Positions 16,090 through 19,231 of a stretch of DNA of 19,231 nt are shown one piece after another. The notes under the pieces are model-generated. The model did no database searches and was not told where the DNA came from. It saw only the letters and a program-made list of their open reading frames with translations. Source of the DNA: an uncultured Eubacterium sp. (GTDB lineage Bacteria; Bacillota; Clostridia; Lachnospirales; Lachnospiraceae); assembly GCA_910586045.1 (NCBI GenBank), contig CAJUIH010000069.1, positions 1 to 19,231 on the forward strand, written 5' to 3'. Each line of letters begins with the position of its first letter. Within the stretch, counting starts at the first letter, position 1. Both the position numbers and the translations under genes were made by a program.

Positions 16090-16320
16090 TTAATCTTCCG
16101 CCAGCTTCTCAAGATAAGAGGCCGCTTCCTGTACGGTACGTATTTTGGCCGCCTCCTGCTGGTCAATCTCGACATCCAGCTCATCTTCGAGTTCCCCAAG
16201 CATGCTCATAAAATCAAACGAGGTAAAGCGAAGGTCTTCCATAAAGCGGGATTCCGGTTTTACTTGCGACGGCTCGACTTCCACATAATTGCTGATAATT
16301 TCTGCCAGTTTTTCAAACAT
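16090..16320 (-). CDS. Small acyl/peptidyl carrier protein
   Basis: A 76-residue acidic helical protein typical of carrier proteins. The expected phosphopantetheine-attachment serine is Ser34 in DLRFTSFDFM. The usual Asp-Ser-Leu is Thr-Ser-Phe here, but the position (residue 34) and the following helix with GELEDELDVEI fit the family. This divergence suggests a dedicated carrier, not the housekeeping fatty-acid ACP. AAGGAG lies 7 nt before the ATG. It sits 18 bp after the condensation-domain gene and 26 bp before the ligase gene, so the three are likely co-expressed and act on the same carrier-bound intermediate. A phosphopantetheinyl transferase must come from elsewhere in the genome. Confidence 0.9.
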   Translation of the reverse strand: MFEKLAEIISNYVEVEPSQVKPESRFMEDLRFTSFDFMSMLGELEDELDVEIDQQEAAKIRTVQEAASYLEKLAED

Positions 16321-16338
16321 GAATGTTCTCCTTTTCTT

Positions 16339-17742
16339 TTATATGAGTTTTATAATATCCCCAACCGATAAATTCGGATTCTCGCATCCTTTGAACATAA
16401 TCTTGCACAAATAATAATATAAGTATTCCAATTGCTTTCTGCTGACCGCCTTGATCTGGTGCTCAAAATTAAAATCCAGCCCGTTGTCATCCGGCCGGTG
16501 CATTACGGTCAGATACATGGCCTGTGTCGTAGCACCGTTGGAATACCATTTTGTTTTGTAGCGGATCCCGCCCAGTTGTTCCAGTCCATTGTCCTGTAAG
16601 GTCATCGGCTGATAGGTCAGGGCCATTGGCTCATAGGTCTGCCCCGGCTGCACCGGATATAACTGGCTGCGGTACGCAAAATATTCCACCGGGTCAAAGT
16701 TCGCGTGGCGGAACATTTCGTTTTGCTTATCCCGGATCTCATAGATGGCGTCAATAAATTTCATATCCTGCGGTATGATCGTACGGAACGGGAACGAATG
16801 GATTCTTGTACCGCCGGACTTTTTCTCCCGCAGGGTTGCACGCCTTGCAATGGCCGAATTAATCGAAACGTCGTCGTTGCCGTTCATTTTCTGGAAATAC
16901 GTACGCAGGCCCATTAAAAGCAAACAGGTCAGCGATACATGATAGGTTTCGCAAAAATCCATCAGCCGCTTTGTCGGTTCTTCCTCCAGATGGAACGTAT
17001 CGATATCCGCATCTACCGAATCGGATACATTTACGGCAGCGCGCAGATTCGGATTGTGGCATCTTTCCCGCTCCATTTCCAGCCTGCCGCTTCCTTCGAT
17101 CCCATTATAAATCGGTTCGGATTCCTCTATTAAGCGGTGGAAATACGCCCGGTCGCGTTCCTGCGCCTTGGAGCCATCCTCATAGGCCAGGTCTTTTTTA
17201 ATCTGTTCGATATAAGAAGACATTTCTTTCGGATACGGTACATCTTCATATACTTTACTGCAGTATAGTTCAATAATATCCCGCAAAAAGCCGATTAGCG
17301 ACTGCGCATCCATCAGACGGTGGTCCGCAAGCAGGTATACCCCGTTAAAACCATCCGGCGTACGAATCATCACAATCCGGTTCATCGGGCTGTCCTGGGA
17401 CGGAAACGGCACCCTTGTCCATGCTTTCATGGTCTCTTGCGCCTGCTCCATTGTCTTTCCGGCAAAATCCATAAATTCGATTTCACGCTCTTCCTTGTCT
17501 ACGACATACTGGTACCAGTTTTCTTCTTTGTCCATTGCAAAACGCACGCGCATGCACTCGTTGCGCCCATAGGCTTCGTAAATGCACTGCCTTAAAATCC
17601 CCCAGTCCAGGTCTACTTCTATCGTCAGGCTTGTCCCGATGTTTAGAACTTCCTTTTTTGGTGAAAATTTCAAATAATAGAAATGAAATTTTTGTGCTTT
17701 CGTCAACGGGTATACCGGGTATCCTTTTCTTGTCTTCATCAT
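16339..17742 (-). CDS. Free-standing condensation-domain (NRPS C / acyltransferase-like) protein
   Basis: Condensation-domain enzymes join a carrier-bound acyl or aminoacyl donor to an amine or hydroxyl acceptor. The 467 residues open with YPLTKAQKFHFYY, like the C-domain start. They contain ADHRLMDAQSL (139-149), which aligns with the catalytic HHxxxDG: the second His (H141) and the Asp (D145) remain, while the first His is Asp140 and the Gly is Ala146. A second lobe follows with VSLTCLLLMGLRTYF, GNDDVSINSAIARR and a bridging segment, giving full domain length without attached A or T domains. The ATG at 17742 overlaps the hydrolase stop (ATGA), with AAGGAG 7 nt upstream. Neighbouring carrier and ligase genes suggest it condenses an acyl group from that carrier. 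Acceptor unknown. Confidence 0.85.
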   Translation of the reverse strand: MMKTRKGYPVYPLTKAQKFHFYYLKFSPKKEVLNIGTSLTIEVDLDWGILRQCIYEAYGRNECMRVRFAMDKEENWYQYVVDKEEREIEFMDFAGKTMEQAQETMKAWTRVPFPSQDSPMNRIVMIRTPDGFNGVYLLADHRLMDAQSLIGFLRDIIELYCSKVYEDVPYPKEMSSYIEQIKKDLAYEDGSKAQERDRAYFHRLIEESEPIYNGIEGSGRLEMERERCHNPNLRAAVNVSDSVDADIDTFHLEEEPTKRLMDFCETYHVSLTCLLLMGLRTYFQKMNGNDDVSINSAIARRATLREKKSGGTRIHSFPFRTIIPQDMKFIDAIYEIRDKQNEMFRHANFDPVEYFAYRSQLYPVQPGQTYEPMALTYQPMTLQDNGLEQLGGIRYKTKWYSNGATTQAMYLTVMHRPDDNGLDFNFEHQIKAVSRKQLEYLYYYLCKIMFKGCENPNLSVGDIIKLI

Positions 17743-18695
17743 TTCATAACTCCTTCCAAAAAGGCGGTCATTGCCTGTTCGTATGCTTCCATATCTTTAT
17801 AATAGCTTTCCGCATGCGCCGCTCCTTTTATAATCAGCTTGGTTGTCTCGCATGCGCAGTTTTGTTCGATTTCCTCACACATTCTGCACGGAACAAACGT
17901 ATCCGCATCCCCATGGATCAAAAGAACCGGTACTTTTACTTTTTTCACTTCCCTTGCCGCATTGCACTCGTCCAGCCCATAGCCCGCTTTCTTACGGTTG
18001 ACATAATCGGTAATCTGCATCATCGGAAATGCCGGCATATGGTACATCGTATGCAGTACATGCGTAAATACTTCTTTTGGAGAAGTAAACGCGCAGTCAG
18101 AAATCAGTCCTTTTACCTGGCCCGGCAGACGCAGCCCTCCGGTCATAAGCACTGTGGAAGCGCCCATGGAAATCCCATGCAGCACAATCTGCACATCTTC
18201 CCCGCACCGAGCGATCACCCAGTCGATCCATGCGCGGGCATCCATCCGGTCCAGACAGCCAAACCCGATATATTCCCCTTCGCTCTGTCCATGCGCACGC
18301 TGGTCTACCAGCAGAATCCGGTAGCCGTTCCTTAAATAGTAATCCGATAAGCCGCTGAAATCACTGGCCGCCTGACCCGTATACCCATGAAAGCAAATCA
18401 CAAGACGGTTTTTTTCGCGTGCTTTTTCCTCATTCGGCAGATAAATCGCATGCAGCCTAAGTCCGTCGCAGGAATGTTTGTATACATCTTCGTGCGGCTG
18501 GGCCATCATACGTTCCCTTCGTTCTTTTAACAACGGCATATACTGGTTCCAGTCTGTTCCTGCCATTTTCATTGTGCGCTCTACATCTGTGTTGCTGCGT
18601 TTCATCGTCCTTCGGTACAGATAGGCAGAACCGCCCGCTTCCGCTGCCGCAAGAGCCGCCGCAAATACCGCAGTCTTTTTCCAAATTTTTTTCAT
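17739..18695 (-). CDS. Membrane-anchored alpha/beta hydrolase
   Basis: A 318-residue serine hydrolase. The first ~25 residues are Lys-rich then hydrophobic (AVFAAALAAAEAGGSAYLY), so it is probably secreted or held to the outer face of the membrane by an uncleaved N-terminal anchor. The oxyanion-side motif CFHGYTGQ is at 101-108, the nucleophile elbow is GISMGAS with Ser176, the acid is in HGDADTFVP (Asp265), and the base is His294 in GAAHAESY. A DQRAHGQSEG segment (131-140) is typical of this group. It could release, transfer or edit an acyl product; the substrate is not predictable. AGGAAAGG is present upstream of the ATG. It follows the SCP2-like gene after 56 bp, and its stop overlaps the condensation gene. 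Confidence 0.9.
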   Translation of the reverse strand: MKKIWKKTAVFAAALAAAEAGGSAYLYRRTMKRSNTDVERTMKMAGTDWNQYMPLLKERRERMMAQPHEDVYKHSCDGLRLHAIYLPNEEKAREKNRLVICFHGYTGQAASDFSGLSDYYLRNGYRILLVDQRAHGQSEGEYIGFGCLDRMDARAWIDWVIARCGEDVQIVLHGISMGASTVLMTGGLRLPGQVKGLISDCAFTSPKEVFTHVLHTMYHMPAFPMMQITDYVNRKKAGYGLDECNAAREVKKVKVPVLLIHGDADTFVPCRMCEEIEQNCACETTKLIIKGAAHAESYYKDMEAYEQAMTAFLEGVMK

Positions 18696-18751
18696 ATTGT
18701 CCCGGCCTTTCCTTTTTATTGCGCCTGTTCGTGTCCATCGTGTTTCATTTC

Positions 18752-19087
18752 CTATTTTTTGCCCTTGTTCTTAATAAAATCATTCAGGCGCAGCGCCTTG
18801 CCGATGTCCCCTTCTACTTTTAATTTCTGCAATGTCACCGCAAGTACCGGATCCAGCTTGCCGGACGCAATTTTCATAAATGTCTCCGCCTTGCCGGTAA
18901 ACATCGCATCCCGGTCAAAATATTCATACGGTTCGACATGCAAAACCCCGTCCTTGACTTCTACATAAAAAATGCCTTCCGCATCTCCTACAATGTTAAA
19001 CTGGTAAGCCAGATGCTCCGTAATATCACTGACATCCGCTTCCAGAAACCGTCCCTTGATATCCGCAAAAAAATCCGCATACGTCAT
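18752..19087 (-). CDS. SCP2-like lipid-binding protein
   Basis: First gene of the acyl-ligase operon, 111 residues and one SCP2 (sterol carrier protein 2) domain. The fold's signature is the late segment LQKLKVEGDIGKALRLNDFI (86-105), preceded by the strands YVEVKDGVLHVEP and the helix FMKIASGKLDP. SCP2 domains hold fatty acyl chains or other lipids in a hydrophobic tunnel and shuttle or present them to enzymes. I chose the ATG at 19087 because GGAGG lies 8 nt upstream. The longer frame to 19219 runs through the promoter and operators and has no binding site. It may deliver a lipid substrate or hold a lipid product of the operon (inference). Confidence 0.88.
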   Translation of the reverse strand: MTYADFFADIKGRFLEADVSDITEHLAYQFNIVGDAEGIFYVEVKDGVLHVEPYEYFDRDAMFTGKAETFMKIASGKLDPVLAVTLQKLKVEGDIGKALRLNDFIKNKGKK

Positions 19088-19109
19088 AATTGATTCCTCC
19101 ATTTTCCTT

Positions 19110-19124
19110 TCGACCAGTGGTCGA
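19110..19124. promoter_or_regulatory. Operator-like palindrome 1 (TetR-family style)
   Basis: The sequence TCGACCAGTGGTCGA is a perfect palindrome of 7-bp arms around one base. The GACC-N3-GGTC core resembles operators of TetR-family repressors that control lipid or efflux genes in Firmicutes (general knowledge). It lies in the leader, between the promoter and the ribosome binding site of the SCP2-like gene. Confidence 0.65.
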
Positions 19125-19153
19125 TTTATCTTTTTCATTACCTTACCATTTAT

Positions 19154-19168
19154 TCGACCATCGGTCAA
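19154..19168. promoter_or_regulatory. Operator-like palindrome 2 (TetR-family style)
   Basis: The sequence TCGACCATCGGTCAA has the same GACC-N3-GGTC core as palindrome 1, with one imperfect outer pair. The two centres are 44 bp apart, about four helical turns, so two dimers would sit on nearly the same DNA face. It lies just after the predicted transcription start. Confidence 0.6.
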
Positions 19169-19176
19169 CAATAAAA

Positions 19177-19205
19177 ATGATAAAAAATTCTGTAAATTAT
19201 GTAAA
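19177..19205 (-). promoter_or_regulatory. Promoter of the acyl-ligase operon
   Basis: The -35 box TTTACA (19200-19205) and the -10 box TATCAT (19177-19182), each one base from consensus, are separated by 17 bp. The predicted start is near 19170, next to operator-like palindrome 2, so a bound repressor would block initiation. A weaker alternative uses TTGACC at 19163-19168 and TAAGGT at 19140-19145, and would place palindrome 2 over the -35 box. Confidence 0.65.
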
Positions 19206-19231
19206 AAAACTGTATACATTTTTGCGGACAG

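Noticed and set aside
17535..18335. Long plus-strand ORF (266 codons) opposite the hydrolase and condensation genes
   Set aside because: The predicted protein has no recognisable domain and the composition of an antisense shadow. The minus-strand genes here have clear motifs and ribosome binding sites.
19088..19219. N-terminal extension of the SCP2-like ORF to 19219
   Set aside because: The extension overlaps the promoter and both palindromes and has no ribosome binding site, whereas GGAGG sits 8 nt before the ATG at 19087.
1..19231. CRISPR array, tRNA, rRNA, transposase, integrase or defence genes
   Set aside because: I looked for regularly spaced repeats, RNA gene signatures and typical protein motifs of these classes and found none.

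Overview
The window looks like a chromosomal segment from a Gram-positive Clostridia species, most likely Lachnospiraceae (inference). The grounds are moderate GC in the coding part, strong AGGAGG-type ribosome binding sites, sigma-A-like promoters and the gene content. Nearly all intact genes lie on the minus strand.

Layout in ascending coordinates. (1) 1-335 is very AT-rich and holds no convincing gene. It abuts a plus-strand D-Ala-D-Ala carboxypeptidase gene (336-1139) that has lost its N-terminal half, including its SxxK and SxN active-site motifs. (2) A perfect hairpin at 1150-1177 separates this remnant from an 11-gene minus-strand chemosensory operon (13438 down to 1198). In transcription order it encodes an HD-GYP response regulator, a PAS histidine kinase, a response regulator with a degenerate HD-GYP domain, CheR, CheB, CheY, CheA, CheW, two chemoreceptors and a stand-alone HPt protein. 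A TTGACA-N17-TAACAT promoter lies just upstream. No flagellar gene and no cheC or cheD is present. (3) At 13536-14341 is a metallo-beta-lactamase-fold hydrolase of the COG1237 type, split by a one-base deletion in an A run, with its own promoter. (4) A strong terminator (14436-14477) closes a five-gene minus-strand operon (19087 down to 14531). It encodes an SCP2-like lipid-binding protein, a membrane-anchored alpha/beta hydrolase, a free-standing condensation-domain protein, a small acyl carrier protein and an AMP-forming acyl ligase. Its promoter is followed by two 15-bp palindromes that resemble TetR-family operators.

How the parts may work together. The chemosensory operon has the full core pathway (receptors, CheW, CheA, CheB, CheR, CheY) plus a second kinase, two REC-HD proteins and an HPt. 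Its output is therefore plausibly a c-di-GMP phosphodiesterase or another non-flagellar target, though flagellar control cannot be excluded from this window. The five-gene operon carries the minimal parts of an activation, carrier and condensation assembly line together with a lipid carrier and a hydrolase. I infer that it makes or modifies an acylated, membrane-associated small molecule. This is the best candidate here for an undescribed system.
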